This document shows, in pieces, positions 24,025-32,005 of a DNA stretch of 64,000 bases (its first letter is position 1; each line of letters begins with the position of its first letter). The DNA is from Defluviibacillus sp043739385 (lineage in GTDB: Bacteria; Pseudomonadota; Gammaproteobacteria; Burkholderiales; Burkholderiaceae_C), in NCBI GenBank assembly GCA_043739385.1, contig JAYUED010000050.1, forward strand, positions 1 to 64,000, written 5' to 3'. The notes beneath the pieces were generated by a model. That model was not told the DNA's origin. It made no database searches and worked only from the letters and a program-made list of their open reading frames with translations. A program made the position numbers and the translations under genes.

Positions 24025-25626
24025 ATGAAAATTATTGCAAGCCTCAAGGCTATATATTGCTATTGGCCCGTACTGCTTGCGACTTTCGTGGGTTTGAGCA
24101 GCTCAGGCGCCGCTTTCGGTCTTGAAACTGTGCCATTGCGTGTGGGTTCCAAGCGTTTCACCGAGTCCTACATACTGGCCCACATCGTGGCGCAAACGGC
24201 AGAAGCTGTGGGCGGCAAAACCGAAGTGCTGCCAGGCCTGGGCAACACCGCCATCGTCTATGAAGCCTTGCGGTCTGGGCAGATTGATGTGTATGCCGAA
24301 TACACAGGCACGATTGCGCTAGAAATCGTCAAAGGTGATGCCACGATGACGCTGGACGCCCTGCGTAGCGCTTTGGCGCTGCTGGGTCTCGGCATGGCAG
24401 TGCCGCTGGGGTTCAACGACGGCTATGCCTTGGCCCTTCGTGCGGATGACGCTGAAAAATTAGGCATCCGAACCCTGAGCGATTTGGCGCTTCACCCCAC
24501 ACTGAAGTTAGGCCTGTCGAACGAATTCATGGGTCGGGCAGACGGCTGGAAAGGCTTGGCTGCCAAGTACCAACTGACGGCAGTGCCCACAGGCCTAGAC
24601 CACGGATTGGCTTACGAGGCCATTGCGCAGCGGCAAATTGACGTGATGGATATTTACACTACTGACGCCAAAATTGACCACCTGGGCCTGCGTGTGCTGG
24701 TAGACGATCTTCACTATTTCCCTCGTTACGACGCCGTATTGCTCTACCGCTTGGATTTGCCCCAACAGCATCCAGTTGCGTGGCAGGCGCTGCAAGCGCT
24801 GGAGGGCCGTATCAGCGAATCCGCAATGATCGGGATGAATGCACAGGCCGAATTGCAAAATCAACCCTTTGAAGACATTGCACGATCATTTTTAAAGCGA
24901 AACAGTGCTGTAGCGCAGAATTCACCATCAGTGTTAGCTATTAAAAATGTAGCAAATGTGGATTTGTCCACCAGCGAGCGCACGGGTTATGCCGACAAAC
25001 TCTGGCAACGCCTGATCGCTCCTGACCTGCTGCGCCTTACCGGTCAGCATCTGTTGCTGGTGCTGCTGTCTGTTGCGCTCGCCACGCTGATCGCGGTGCC
25101 TTTGGGTATCTGGATTTTCCCGCATCACCGTCTGCGGGCGTTGACGCTGGGCGCGGCTGGTGTGCTTCAGACAGTGCCATCATTGGCTTTGTTGGCCGTG
25201 TTCATTGCGGTGATGGGAATGATCGGTTTTTGGCCCGCCTTAGTGGCACTGCTGCTGTATGCGCTACTGCCCATTTTGAGCAATACCTGCGCGGGCCTGG
25301 CAGAGGTCCCGCCCGGTCTGCGTCAAGCCAGCATGGCCTTGGGACTCACCCCACGCCAACGCATGATGGCCGTTGAGCTGCCCATCGCTTTGCCCACCAT
25401 CGTGCTGGGTATCCGCACTGCCAGCGCCATAGCCATTGGTACCGCGACCATTGCTGCCTTCATTGGGGCGGGTGGTTTGGGTGAGCGCATCGTGACCGGG
25501 CTTGCCCTGAATGACAACGCACTGATGCTCGCGGGTGCGCTGCCATCAGCAGGCTTAGCGCTGCTTAGCGAGTTGCTGTTTGAGGGGATAGGGCGGCGGT
25601 TACGGGCTTATCAGGTGGGCGGTTAG
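24025..25626 (+). CDS. Osmoprotectant-type ABC transporter, fused binding protein and permease
   Basis: 533 residues. Residues ~35-290 are a glycine-betaine/choline-binding domain of the OpuAC/ProX type (VGSKRFTESYILAHIVAQ, LPGLGNTAIVYEALRSGQID, VYAEYTGTIALEIV, IDVMDIYTTDAKI). Residues ~330-530 are a BPD permease domain (GVLQTVPSLALLAVF, LLPILSNTCAGLAEVPPGLRQA, GTATIAAFIGAGGLGE). Such fusions exist in OpuF/EgtU-like systems. An ATPase gene would be expected next to it and none is present on either side. The last 135 bp are duplicated 14.7 kb away at 40215-40349. An AT-rich stretch near 24928-24955 (LAIKNVANVD) lies in the linker between the domains. Confidence 0.9.
   Translation: MKIIASLKAIYCYWPVLLATFVGLSSSGAAFGLETVPLRVGSKRFTESYILAHIVAQTAEAVGGKTEVLPGLGNTAIVYEALRSGQIDVYAEYTGTIALEIVKGDATMTLDALRSALALLGLGMAVPLGFNDGYALALRADDAEKLGIRTLSDLALHPTLKLGLSNEFMGRADGWKGLAAKYQLTAVPTGLDHGLAYEAIAQRQIDVMDIYTTDAKIDHLGLRVLVDDLHYFPRYDAVLLYRLDLPQQHPVAWQALQALEGRISESAMIGMNAQAELQNQPFEDIARSFLKRNSAVAQNSPSVLAIKNVANVDLSTSERTGYADKLWQRLIAPDLLRLTGQHLLLVLLSVALATLIAVPLGIWIFPHHRLRALTLGAAGVLQTVPSLALLAVFIAVMGMIGFWPALVALLLYALLPILSNTCAGLAEVPPGLRQASMALGLTPRQRMMAVELPIALPTIVLGIRTASAIAIGTATIAAFIGAGGLGERIVTGLALNDNALMLAGALPSAGLALLSELLFEGIGRRLRAYQVGG
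25488..25622. repeat. 135-bp direct repeat, left copy
   Basis: The 3' end of the osmoprotectant transporter gene is repeated at 40215-40349 without gaps and with two mismatches (25491 C/T and one G/A near 25567). The two copies bound the catabolic block. The left copy completes the intact gene. The right copy carries its own in-frame TAA and overlaps the end of the DJ-1/PfpI gene, so it probably marks the original downstream junction. Confidence 0.95.
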
Positions 25627-25660
25627 CCGCTTGTTTTAATGGGCCGCTAAGCTGCAGCGC

Positions 25661-26200
25661 CTATCGCCCTTTGGCCTGTGAAGGCGCGCCTGCTGGACCC
25701 AGGTTATGCCAAGTCCGGCGCAACTGGGTGTCTGAACTGAAGCCGGCTAACGCGGCCGCTTGGTTCGCGTTATGGCCTGATTGCAGTGCAGTTTGGGCCA
25801 CGGCCAAGCGGATACGGCGCAGGTACTGTAGGGGTGCAATTTGCGCATGTTCTACAAATAAACGGGTCAGGTGGCGCGGTGAGGTGCAGGCCATCTCAGC
25901 CATACGAGGCACGTTCCAGTACAGGCTGGGGTCGTGGCTGATGGCATCTTGCACCCGGTGCAGGGCCGGGTGCATGCGGTTGCGGTAACTTAGAAAAGGT
26001 GACAACTCAGGGTCATTGGGGCCACGCCATAGCGCGACCACCATGGTGGTCGCTTGCGCCGCTGTACACAGGCGCGTCTGTCGCAAACACCCGGTTGGCA
26101 ACCACGTCACACTGGTGTTCTACCGAACGCAGTTCATCCAAGTGATGGTGGTGGGTGGTGACGCGATGCCCCTTAAGTAAGCCCGCATGTGCCGTCGGTT
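25661..26200 (-). pseudogene. Decayed GlxA-family (DJ-1/AraC) transcription regulator
   Basis: Two out-of-frame fragments of one gene are recognisable. The C-terminal part (to about 26060) has VVALWRGPNDPELSPFLSYR, HRVQDAISHDP, the AraC helix-turn-helix CTSPRHLTRLFVEHAQIAP and LAGFSSDTQLRRTW. A preceding fragment in another frame (about 26200-26070) has AGLLKGHRVTTHHHHLDEL and ANRVFATDAPVYSGA, the end of the GlxA DJ-1-like domain. Between them the usual TAGIDLAL region is missing, so there is an internal deletion with frameshift. The 5' half is gone, and the gene is cut just where the promoter region of the next (+) gene begins. Intact members have ~320 residues. Confidence 0.75.
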
Positions 26201-26262
26201 CGCCGACGACACCCATTGCGACCGTGTAAGAATCACACCTTAGAAAAAGAATGGAGACACCG

Positions 26263-27249
26263 ATGCGAATCCGATTGAAAGCGCTGACCCTTGCCTTGAG
26301 TCTGCCCCTGTCGATGGTCCACATCGACGCGATAGCGCAAGCCGCCCCCACCGCGTGGCCGACACGACCGATCACGCTGGTCATTCCGTTTCCGCCAGGT
26401 GGCGCGAGCGATGCCGTGGGACGCCAGCTGTCGCAGCGGCTGAGCGAAGCGCTCGGCACGCCTGTGGTGATCGACAACAAGGCCGGCGCTGCCACTGCCA
26501 TCGGTGCCACGTATGTTGCACGCGCGCCCAAAGATGGCTACACCTTGCTGCTGTCTTCGGGCAGCACTTTCACAGTCACGCCCCACTTCAACGACAAGTT
26601 GCAGTACAAGCTGAGTGACTTCGACCCGGTCGCTGCCGTGGCCACTGTTCCGTTCGCCTTCGTTGTGAAAAAGGATTTTCCCGCGCAAACCGTGCGTGAG
26701 TACGTGGCCTATGGTAAGGCCAATCCGGGCAAGATCAACAACGCCACCAACGGTCAAGGCAGCATGGTCCACTTGCTGGGCGAACTGGTCGCAACCGGAC
26801 TCGACGTCAAGGTAACGCAAGTGCATTACAAGGGTGCCGCACCGGCCATGATGGACATGATCGGTGGGGTGGTCGATTCCAACGTGGAGGCGCTGACCAA
26901 CGTTGTGCCCAATGTCAAGGCCGGTCAGTACCGCGCATTGGCCGTGTTGAGCCCGGAGCGCATGCCGCTGCTGCCCGACGTGCCTACATTTCGTGAACTC
27001 GGCTATCCGTCCATCGTCGGAGAAACCTGGTACGCCGTGTTCGCACCGGCCGGCACGCCCAAGGCCATCGTTGAAAAGCTCAACGTTGTGTTGCGTGCCA
27101 TCACCACCTCGCCAGCGTTTGGCGATGCCATGCACAAGGTCGGCAACGAACCCAAATGGGGCACACCGGCCGAGCTGCGCGAAATCACTTTGCAGCAAAA
27201 CCGTATGTGGGGCGACTTGATCAAGCGCCTCGATATCAAGACGGAGTAA
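26263..27249 (+). CDS. Bug/TctC-family tripartite tricarboxylate receptor protein
   Basis: 328 residues from ATG 26263, with GGAGA six bases before it; ATG 26251 is also in frame but poorly placed. It has a signal peptide ending near AIAQAAP and the Bug signatures WPTRPITLVIPFPPGGASDAVGR, VIDNKAGAATAIGATYVARA, DGYTLLLSSG and LPDVPTFRELGYP. Bug receptors bind carboxylates in the periplasm, usually for a TctAB permease. No tctAB is nearby, which is common for this expanded family in Burkholderiales, where some members act as solute sensors. It converges on the quinone-oxidoreductase gene (11-bp gap). Confidence 0.93.
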   Translation: MRIRLKALTLALSLPLSMVHIDAIAQAAPTAWPTRPITLVIPFPPGGASDAVGRQLSQRLSEALGTPVVIDNKAGAATAIGATYVARAPKDGYTLLLSSGSTFTVTPHFNDKLQYKLSDFDPVAAVATVPFAFVVKKDFPAQTVREYVAYGKANPGKINNATNGQGSMVHLLGELVATGLDVKVTQVHYKGAAPAMMDMIGGVVDSNVEALTNVVPNVKAGQYRALAVLSPERMPLLPDVPTFRELGYPSIVGETWYAVFAPAGTPKAIVEKLNVVLRAITTSPAFGDAMHKVGNEPKWGTPAELREITLQQNRMWGDLIKRLDIKTE

Positions 27250-27260
27250 GCCGCCTCAGG

Positions 27261-28247
27261 TCATGGTTGAAACCCTGTGGTAAGTATCACCTTGCCCTGC
27301 ACCTTGCGATTGAGCAGCTCCTGCAGTGCTTCGGCTGCCTGTGTCAGCGGATAACGTGCCGAGATGTGCGGCCGCAATTTACCCTTCTTGACCCAACGGA
27401 CCAACTCCTCCAGATTGGCCTGGTTGCGTTGCGGTTCAGCGCGCGTGAAGGCGCCATAGAACACACCGACGATGGCACAGCCCTTGAGCAATACGAGGTT
27501 GAGCGGCAAACGGGGAATCTTCCCGGCGGCAAAGCCGACCACCAGTAATCGCCCGCGCCACGCCATGCTGCGCAACGCCGGTTCACTGAAAGCGCCGCCG
27601 ACCGGGTCGTAGACGACATCGACGCCACGGCCATCGGTCAGCAGTTTGATGCGGGCGCACAAGTCTTCACTGGTGTAGTCGATCAGCTCATCGGCCCCAT
27701 GCGTGCGGCAGACCGCGAGCTTGTCCGCGCTCGATGCCGCCGCGATCACGCGCGCGCCCATGGCCTTGCCCAGCTCGACCGCCGCCAGTCCGACACCGCC
27801 AGCAGCACCTAGCACCAGCAGGGTCTCGCCGGGCTGCAACGCCGCGCGGTCTTTCAAGGCATGGTGTGAAGTGCCATAGGTCAGGGTGAAAGCTGCTGCG
27901 GTTTCGAAGTCCATGCCCTCGGGCATGGCCATGGTGCGATCGGCCTCCACGGCCACTTCCTCGGCGAAACCGCCCCAGGTGTTGGCCGCGATCACGCGGT
28001 CGCCGATGGCGAACATCGATACGCCCGCACCCACTTCCTTGACGACACCTGCGATCTCGCCGCCCGGAGAAAAAGGAAAATCGGGTTTGTACTGGTAGAG
28101 TCCCTGAATGATCAGCGTGTCGGGAAAGTTGACGCCGCACGCGGCAACCGATATCACCAGCTGCCCCGGACCCGCTCGAGGCGAGTCAATGTCTTCGAGC
28201 ACCAGGTCCGAAGGCGGCCCGAACTTGCGGCAGAGTACGGCCTTCAT
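27261..28247 (-). CDS. NADPH:quinone oxidoreductase-like protein (MDR superfamily)
   Basis: 328 residues without the zinc-ligand cysteines, matching the QOR class. The N-terminal catalytic domain has GVNFPDTLIIQGLYQYKP and FSPGGEIAGVV. The Rossmann domain has LLVLGAAGGVGLAAVELGKA and ASSADKLAVCRTHGADELID. It probably reduces quinones or enoyl thioester-like compounds with NADPH. Its start overlaps the stop of the CoA-transferase gene (ATGA), so it is the last gene of the (-) operon. In this setting it may act as an enoyl-CoA-reductase-like step or in detoxification; this is inference. Confidence 0.9.
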   Translation of the reverse strand: MKAVLCRKFGPPSDLVLEDIDSPRAGPGQLVISVAACGVNFPDTLIIQGLYQYKPDFPFSPGGEIAGVVKEVGAGVSMFAIGDRVIAANTWGGFAEEVAVEADRTMAMPEGMDFETAAAFTLTYGTSHHALKDRAALQPGETLLVLGAAGGVGLAAVELGKAMGARVIAAASSADKLAVCRTHGADELIDYTSEDLCARIKLLTDGRGVDVVYDPVGGAFSEPALRSMAWRGRLLVVGFAAGKIPRLPLNLVLLKGCAIVGVFYGAFTRAEPQRNQANLEELVRWVKKGKLRPHISARYPLTQAAEALQELLNRKVQGKVILTTGFQP

Positions 28248-29485
28248 GCGGTGGCTCCTTCGCCGATCACGCCTTCGGCACGCAACGCCTCGATCGCGGC
28301 ATCGTCCAGTGCCAGCAGCTCACGCAATACTTCGGCAGTGTGCTGACCGAGCAACGGTGGCGGTCGTTTGTATTCGACCGGGGTGGCTGAAAACTTCAGC
28401 GGATTCGCCACCACCGACAACGTGCCCGACAGCGGATGCGCCATCTCGCGCACCACTTCGCGATGCCTGATTTGCGGGTCGTCGAACACTTGGCGGAAAT
28501 CGTTGATGGGTCCGCTGGGCACGTTGGCCGCTTGCAGCAACTGAACCCAGTGCGCCATCGGTTTTGATGCAAGCAAGGCAGCGATCTGCGGCACCAGAAA
28601 CTCGCGGTTCGCGACCCGATTAGATGTGGTGGCGAAACGCGTATCGGCGGGCCATTCGGGGTGCCCGAGCACGGCGGCGAGTTGGGCAAATTGCTTGTCG
28701 TTGGCCACGGCGATCATGATCGTGCCATCTGCACAGGCGAAGTCCTGGTACGGACACGTCATTTGCGATCGCAAGCCCACGCGTTGCGGCAATTGGCCTG
28801 CAACCAGGTACCCCATCGCCATCGGTGAGGTCGCTGCCACCTGCGCATCGAGCAGTGCGAGGTCGATGTACTGACCGACACCGGACACGGTATCGCGGTG
28901 ATGAAGCGCAGCCAGGATGCCGATGACCGCATAGAAGCCTGCCGTGGTGTCTGACACCGGATAACCCGCACGCTGCGGCCCTGCGCCAGGTTCGCCGTCG
29001 GGAATGCCGGTCAGGCTCATCACGCCGCTCATGGACTGGAAGATCAGGTCGTAGCCGGGCAAGTGACTGTAGGGCCCCGACTGGCCGAACCCGCTAATGG
29101 AGCAGTACACCAGCTTCGGGTTCACGCTCGCGAGCGACTTGTGATCCAGCCCGTAGCGTGCCAGGTCGCCACTCTTGAAATTTTCGACCACTACGTCGCA
29201 AGTCGCGGCCAGCTGGCGAATGAGTTGTTGGCCCCCAGGCGTGGCCATGTCGATGGTGATCGAGCGCTTGCCCCGGTTCACGGCGAGGAACATGGAGCGT
29301 TCGTCGGTGTCGATGCCGTCGCGGTCCTTGAGCCGTGCGCCCTGCTGTCGCACGTCGTCACCTACGCGGGGCCGTTCGACCTTGATCACGTCGGCGCCGA
29401 AATCGGCCAGCATCTGCGTCGCCCAGGGGCCCGAGAGTATGCGGGTCAGGTCCAGCACGCGAATTTTAGAGAGCATTCCAGTCAT
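28244..29485 (-). CDS. CaiB/BaiF-family (class III) CoA transferase
   Basis: 413 residues with the full class III layout: KIRVLDLTRILSGPWATQML, LADFGADVIKVERP, NRGKRSITIDM, VVVENFKSGDLARYGLD (the aspartate fits the catalytic position), GYDLIFQSMSGVMSLTG and PYQDFACADGTIMIAV. These enzymes move CoA between carboxylic acids and would activate the imported acid here. It lies between the enoyl-CoA hydratase and QOR genes on the same strand, with a 5-bp gap and a 4-bp overlap. The donor and acceptor acids cannot be told from the sequence. Confidence 0.93.
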   Translation of the reverse strand: MTGMLSKIRVLDLTRILSGPWATQMLADFGADVIKVERPRVGDDVRQQGARLKDRDGIDTDERSMFLAVNRGKRSITIDMATPGGQQLIRQLAATCDVVVENFKSGDLARYGLDHKSLASVNPKLVYCSISGFGQSGPYSHLPGYDLIFQSMSGVMSLTGIPDGEPGAGPQRAGYPVSDTTAGFYAVIGILAALHHRDTVSGVGQYIDLALLDAQVAATSPMAMGYLVAGQLPQRVGLRSQMTCPYQDFACADGTIMIAVANDKQFAQLAAVLGHPEWPADTRFATTSNRVANREFLVPQIAALLASKPMAHWVQLLQAANVPSGPINDFRQVFDDPQIRHREVVREMAHPLSGTLSVVANPLKFSATPVEYKRPPPLLGQHTAEVLRELLALDDAAIEALRAEGVIGEGATA

Positions 29486-29490
29486 GTCGT

Positions 29491-30255
29491 TTATTTCCCC
29501 TGCCAGACCGGCTTGCGCTTTTCAGCGAATGCAGCAGCGCCTTCGCGTGCATCTGCTGAAGTGAAGACGTGTGCCGTCAATGCTGCTTGTCGACCCCACA
29601 TCTCTTCGGCTGACCACACTTGCGATTCGACGATGACGCGCTTGCTTGCGGCCACCGACAACGGGCCGTTGGCGGCGATGGTCTGTGCCAGGCGGTGTGC
29701 CTCTTCCAGAGCACATCCGGGCGGCGTCAGCCGGTTGATCAAGCCATAGGCATGGGCGCGCGCAGCAGGGAACATGTCGCCCGTGAGTGCGAGCTCCAAC
29801 GCAATGCGGTAAGGCAACTGGCGCGGCAGGCGTATCAGACCTCCAGCCGTTGCGGCGAGGCCACGCTTGACTTCGGGCACACCGAACTGTGCGTTGTCGG
29901 CTGCGACCACTAGGTCGCAGGCCAGCACCAGTTCGAACCCGCCCGCCAGTGCATAGCCTTCGACTGCCGCGATCAAAGGCTTGCGCGGCGGCCGTGCAGT
30001 GAGTCCGCCGAAACCGCGACCCTCGATGCTCGGGCGCTCGCCGCACAGAAAGCCTTTCAAGTCCATGCCAGCGCAAAAATTGCCGCCGGCACCGGTCAGG
30101 ATGCCGATGCGCAGATCGTCGCTGTCGTCAAGCTGGTCGAGTGCAGCAGCAATCCCCTGCGCAACAGCCAGCGTGGCGGCATTGCGTGCTTCGGGGCGAT
30201 TGATTGTGATGGTGAGAATGCCGTCGCGGACGTCAAGGAGGACTTCGGAGGTCAT
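29491..30255 (-). CDS. Enoyl-CoA hydratase/isomerase (crotonase family)
   Basis: 254 residues. The oxyanion-hole segments are ILTGAGGNFCAGMDLKGF and AAVEGYALAGGFELVLACDLV, and VPEVKRGLAATAGGLIRLP contains one candidate catalytic glutamate. It should hydrate or isomerise an enoyl-CoA in a beta-oxidation-like path. The C-terminal FAEKRKPVWQGK is the usual ending. It is the first intact gene after the damaged SDR gene in the (-) operon, which reads SDR-hydratase-CoA transferase-QOR. Confidence 0.93.
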   Translation of the reverse strand: MTSEVLLDVRDGILTITINRPEARNAATLAVAQGIAAALDQLDDSDDLRIGILTGAGGNFCAGMDLKGFLCGERPSIEGRGFGGLTARPPRKPLIAAVEGYALAGGFELVLACDLVVAADNAQFGVPEVKRGLAATAGGLIRLPRQLPYRIALELALTGDMFPAARAHAYGLINRLTPPGCALEEAHRLAQTIAANGPLSVAASKRVIVESQVWSAEEMWGRQAALTAHVFTSADAREGAAAFAEKRKPVWQGK

Positions 30256-30288
30256 GCGGATTCCTTTGAAATTCAGACAGGGAAAGAC

Positions 30289-30593
30289 TCAGCGCGGTGC
30301 CATGCGCAGCGCGCCGTCGAGCCGGATGGTTTCGCCGTTGAGCATCGGGTTGCTCACGATGTGCATGGCGAGTTGTGCGTATTCGTCGGCTGCGCCGAGT
30401 CGTGACGGATGCGGTACCGCAGCCGCGAGACCGATGCGTACCAGCTCCAGCAAGCGGGCCAGCATCGGCGTGTCGAAGACGGCAAGTCGACGATGACAAC
30501 GCACGCGCCGCCGCGCAGCAGCCGGTGCACGGTGGCGAGCCCGAGACCCGATGCGCCGCCTGTGACTAGCGCGGTAATTCCTTGTGTGTTCAT
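30289..30593 (-). pseudogene. Short-chain dehydrogenase (HSD10-like) with large internal deletion
   Basis: The start is normal: MNTQGITALVTGGASGLGLA with the Rossmann glycine motif, up to VVIVDLPSS. The frame then jumps to the very C-terminus of the same family (FDTPMLARL, AVPHPSRLG, ADEYAQLAMHIVSNPMLNG, ETIRLDGALRM). Intact relatives of 3-hydroxyacyl-CoA dehydrogenase type 2 have ~255 residues. Here about 150 residues, including the Ser-Tyr-Lys catalytic site, are missing at about 30480, and the deletion is not a multiple of three. The enzyme is therefore dead. It would have been the hydroxyacyl-CoA dehydrogenase step of the pathway and the first gene of this operon. Confidence 0.85.
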
Positions 30594-30634
30594 GAGAGCT
30601 TGCTTTGCATTGAGTGGGGCGTTTCAGCACTTTT

Positions 30635-30652
30635 ACATACTAGTTGGTATCT
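30635..30652. promoter_or_regulatory. Candidate TetR operator, site 1
   Basis: ACATACTAGTTGGTATCT is an imperfect palindrome 42 bp before the start of the SDR/hydratase/CoA-transferase operon. It matches site 2 (30745-30762) at most positions. The surrounding 30594-30852 is an AT-rich divergent promoter region in an otherwise GC-rich block. Confidence 0.6.
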
Positions 30653-30744
30653 TTATGGTAACCATCAAAATCAAACTAGTCAAAATACATTTACCTTATA
30701 AAGCGTCTTATTCTTCGGATAAATTAATTGATTTGACTTTTATA

Positions 30745-30762
30745 CATACCTAATGGTATGTT
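30745..30762. promoter_or_regulatory. Candidate TetR operator, site 2
   Basis: ACATACC-TAAT-GGTATGT is a perfect 7-bp-arm palindrome 91 bp before the binding-protein start of the liv-like operon. It is the same motif as site 1, 110 bp apart. The TetR gene at the end of this operon is the likely binder, which would give control of both divergent operons and of itself. Confidence 0.65.
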
Positions 30763-30852
30763 ACGTCCAGTATGTTGCCCGGCGCATTGATCGTCGTGCA
30801 GAAGCAGATGCGCCGTTTGGCGCTTTCGATTTCAACAAGCTGGAGACAAACC

Positions 30853-31992
30853 ATGAAGCTGATCCGTAAACTGATCGTCACTGCAAGCTTGGGTCTGTGC
30901 GCTTTCGCCCAGGCCCAGACGTCGACCACCATCAAGGTCGGCACCATCTTTCCGCTCTCGGGCGGCGCCGGACCACAGGGCCAGCATGTGACCAATGCCA
31001 TCCAGGCGATGGCTGCCGTCATCAACGAAAGTGGCGGCGTGCTGGGTCGCAAGATCGAGCTCGTCTCGCGTGACGACGAGTCGACGCCAGCAGTCGGTGT
31101 CTCGCGTGCCACCGAGCTGGCCAGCGCCGGCGTGGCCGTGATCATCGAAGGCTGGAACAGCCCTGTCACGCTCGCCATGCAGCCGGTGATTTCACGCGCC
31201 GGTGTGCTCGACATCACAGCCGTCTCCAAGGCAGACCCGATCCTGTCGGGCGAAGGCAATCCGCTGGCCGTGCGTATGAACAGCTCGAACTCGCAGGACG
31301 GCGCGATCATTGCAAATTACATCGCCACAGTCGCGAAAGCCAAGCGCATCGCCTTCCTGACCGAGAACGATGCTTACGGCAACGGCGCACAGGCATCCAT
31401 CGAGGGCGAACTCAAGAAGATGGGTTACGCCTACGAAAAAGTGGCCGAAGAGAAGTTCCCCTTCGCGCAAGCTGACTTCCGCATCGCATTGACCAACGTG
31501 CGGGCAGCGAATCCCGACCTCACGGTTGCCATCAACGCAAACGAAGGCCTGGGCATGCCCGCCATCATCCGGCAGGCCAAACAGTCGCGCTTGCCTGGTG
31601 CACTGGTGGCCGCAGTCGGTACGGTGGCGCCGAGTGTGATCGAGGTGGCGGGCGACGCCGCCAATGGTCTGGTCGGGGCCGACATCTACTTTCCTCAGGT
31701 CGAGCCTTTCGCATCCAATCCGATGAACCAGCGTTTCGTCGCCAAGTCCCAAGAGATGTTCAAGTACACGCCGGACAAATTCATGGCGCTCGGCGCTGTC
31801 TCGCTGCAGGTGTGGGCGATGGCCGCCAATGAACTCAAGACGCTTGATCGCGAGCCGATCGCCAAACGCATCCGTGGCGGAAAGTTCAAAGGCACCGTGA
31901 TGGGCGACCTCACTTTCGAGCCCAGCGGACAGCTGGTTTCGTACTATTACCTCTTCTCCGTGCAGGACCGCAAGATCGTAGTCAAGCCTTGA
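30853..31992 (+). CDS. Branched-chain amino-acid-type ABC transporter, substrate-binding protein
   Basis: 379 residues from ATG 30853 (GGAGA eight bases upstream); a longer open frame to 30772 runs into the operator region. It has a signal peptide to FAQAQ, then a type I periplasmic binding fold: IKVGTIFPLSGGAGPQGQH, INESGGVLGRKIELVSRDDE, AVIIEGWNSPVTLAMQPV and AFLTENDAYGNGAQAS. It belongs with the four liv-like genes that follow. The ligand is probably an aromatic or branched carboxylate rather than an amino acid, given the CoA-catabolic neighbours; this is inference. Confidence 0.9.
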   Translation: MKLIRKLIVTASLGLCAFAQAQTSTTIKVGTIFPLSGGAGPQGQHVTNAIQAMAAVINESGGVLGRKIELVSRDDESTPAVGVSRATELASAGVAVIIEGWNSPVTLAMQPVISRAGVLDITAVSKADPILSGEGNPLAVRMNSSNSQDGAIIANYIATVAKAKRIAFLTENDAYGNGAQASIEGELKKMGYAYEKVAEEKFPFAQADFRIALTNVRAANPDLTVAINANEGLGMPAIIRQAKQSRLPGALVAAVGTVAPSVIEVAGDAANGLVGADIYFPQVEPFASNPMNQRFVAKSQEMFKYTPDKFMALGAVSLQVWAMAANELKTLDREPIAKRIRGGKFKGTVMGDLTFEPSGQLVSYYYLFSVQDRKIVVKP

Positions 31993-32005
31993 GTCGGTGC
32001 GTCGA

